Shown one piece after another: positions 41,777-42,832 of a stretch of 42,832 nt of DNA (the stretch's first letter is position 1; the number at the start of each line of letters is the position of its first letter). The notes below the pieces were generated by a model. It did not search any database, was not told where the DNA came from, and was given only the letters and a program-made list of their open reading frames with translations. Source of the DNA: Lentisphaeria bacterium (GTDB lineage Bacteria > Verrucomicrobiota > Lentisphaeria > Victivallales > Victivallaceae); assembly GCA_017505415.1 (NCBI GenBank), contig JAFVPG010000246.1:1-42832 (forward strand), read 5' to 3'. The position numbers and the translations under genes are program-made.

Positions 41777-42832
41777 TCAACTGATAACACGGATAGCTAT
41801 TTCAACTTTGCCGAATGGAGCGCTTATCTGCACACCTGCAACAGCATGACGGATTTTTTCGATAGATTCTTTGGCAATAGCGATACCGACATCGAGCTGC
41901 TCCTCTTTGGTAGAGACTGCGCTCATGCGTTTGATCACATGATCAGGCACAGTGACACCGGGAACTTCATTTTTCATAAATTCAGCATTCCGCAAACTTG
42001 CCAGCGGCCAGATCCCTGCAATAACAGGAATTTCCTGCAATTCAGGAACATTTTCAATAAAACGCAAAAGAGCATCAGCATCAAAAACCGGCTGAGTGAC
42101 AATATATTCCGCACCGGCTTCAATTTTCTCCCGTGTGCGGCGTATTTCACGCGCCATATCAATAGCATTGGGGTCAGCACCTGCTCCGATAACTGCGGCA
42201 GTCGGGGCTGGAATCGGTTTGCCGATAAGATCAAGTCCATGATTGAGACGATTCTGTATTTTTATGATACCGATGGAATCAATATCAAAAACGCCTGACG
42301 CAAAAGGATAATCACCAAGTTTTGGAGGGTCGCCGGTAATAAAAAGAATATTATTTATTCCGAGAGCGGCACAACCGAGCAAATCTGACTGCATGCCGAT
42401 AAGATTTTTGTCACGGCAGCACTGATGCAGAATCGTTTCGATACCAGCCTCACGCTGAATCATACATGCGGCGGCAATAGCAGAAATCCTTGAACTTGCA
42501 CGGGGGCCGTCAGGAATATTTATCGCATCAAAACCAGCTTCACGGCATTGAACTGCTTTTTCAATGGTATTATTCAACTGATACCCCTGCGGCGGCACTA
42601 TTTCAATGTTGCAAATCCATTTACCTTCAGCAAGTTTACGGGCAAAAGATGAACGTTCTGCAAACTCCACTGCATCAACACCCTGATTTTCAACTTTTAC
42701 ATCAAGAACAGTTTTATTCGACTGCGCTCTTGCCAACGGATTCAAACTGCGTGACATATCTGCAATATCGTCCGGATTTGTACCGCAGCATCCGCCGATA
42801 CCTTTAGCGCCGAGGGACATATAACGCATGGC
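41777..42832 (-). CDS. Bifunctional homocysteine S-methyltransferase/methylenetetrahydrofolate reductase (partial)
   Basis: At least 351 codons; the frame is open to the right edge, so the N-terminus lies outside the window. The visible start is the end of a homocysteine methyltransferase domain with its zinc-ligand motif GGCCGTNPDDI. After a linker comes a complete MetF-like reductase domain, with IEIVPPQGYQL, ILFITGDPPKLGDYP and AGAEYIVTQPVFD. This matches YitJ-type fusions. It supplies methyltetrahydrofolate to MetH, encoded 8 nt downstream. An upstream riboswitch or promoter would lie outside the window. Confidence 0.9.
   Translation of the reverse strand, partial: AMRYMSLGAKGIGGCCGTNPDDIADMSRSLNPLARAQSNKTVLDVKVENQGVDAVEFAERSSFARKLAEGKWICNIEIVPPQGYQLNNTIEKAVQCREAGFDAINIPDGPRASSRISAIAAACMIQREAGIETILHQCCRDKNLIGMQSDLLGCAALGINNILFITGDPPKLGDYPFASGVFDIDSIGIIKIQNRLNHGLDLIGKPIPAPTAAVIGAGADPNAIDMAREIRRTREKIEAGAEYIVTQPVFDADALLRFIENVPELQEIPVIAGIWPLASLRNAEFMKNEVPGVTVPDHVIKRMSAVSTKEEQLDVGIAIAKESIEKIRHAVAGVQISAPFGKVEIAIRVIS

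Noticed and set aside
42490-42807. Small + strand frames opposite the methyltransferase/reductase and metH genes
   Set aside because: Antisense shadows with no ribosome sites or recognisable domains.

Overview
The window looks like chromosomal DNA of an anaerobic member of the Lentisphaerota (Victivallales/Lentisphaeria type). This is an inference. It rests on pseudopilin genes with the FTLIELLVV signature placed inside secreted carbohydrate-enzyme clusters (a hallmark of Lentisphaerae), an [FeFe]-hydrogenase maturation GTPase (HydF), and the mix of GH4 and TIM-barrel glycosidase-like proteins. No rRNA is present to confirm it.

Region 1 (1-6655, minus strand): a tightly overlapping six-gene operon reading purF-like, LpoB-like lipoprotein, radical SAM protein, miaB, cvfB, hydF. 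Every junction overlaps, and the operon ends in strong hairpins. The PurF-like protein has lost the glutaminase nucleophile and its oxyanion-hole motif. The left edge carries the tail of a small repeat-borne ORF.

Region 2 (6617-20302, minus strand): the transcription/translation core, in the order tRNA-Leu, tRNA-Thr, tuf, rpmG, tRNA-Trp, secE, nusG, rplK, rplA, rplJ, rplL, rpoB, rpoC. It is preceded by phased A-tracts and a promoter and ends in an intrinsic terminator. The 400-nt rplL-rpoB gap holds an attenuator-like hairpin and three or four hairpins that share one 10-nt loop on different stems. This is the best candidate here for an undescribed regulatory RNA. A long leader hairpin also precedes rplK.

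Region 3 (20306-23928): an NrdR repressor gene between a protein with an ATP-cone-like N-terminus and a lipoprotein gene (all minus), then divergent pheA (chorismate mutase/prephenate dehydratase, plus).

Region 4 (24037-37984, plus strand): two adjacent carbohydrate-related clusters. The first has a GntR-type regulator, a pseudopilin, a 405-aa secreted protein, a 1410-aa secreted TIM-barrel glycosidase-like protein and a cytoplasmic GH4 glycosidase, all closely spaced. The second has a CBM9-like/TIM-barrel gene broken by a frameshift, a LamG-like secreted protein and a second pseudopilin. The second cluster lies between two nearly identical, oppositely oriented ~196-bp repeats (32745-32940 and 38076-38272), each starting with a long hairpin and carrying the start of the same small ORF.

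Region 5 (38292-42832, minus strand): cobalamin-dependent methionine synthase metH, preceded by a bifunctional homocysteine methyltransferase/methylenetetrahydrofolate reductase gene that runs off the right edge.
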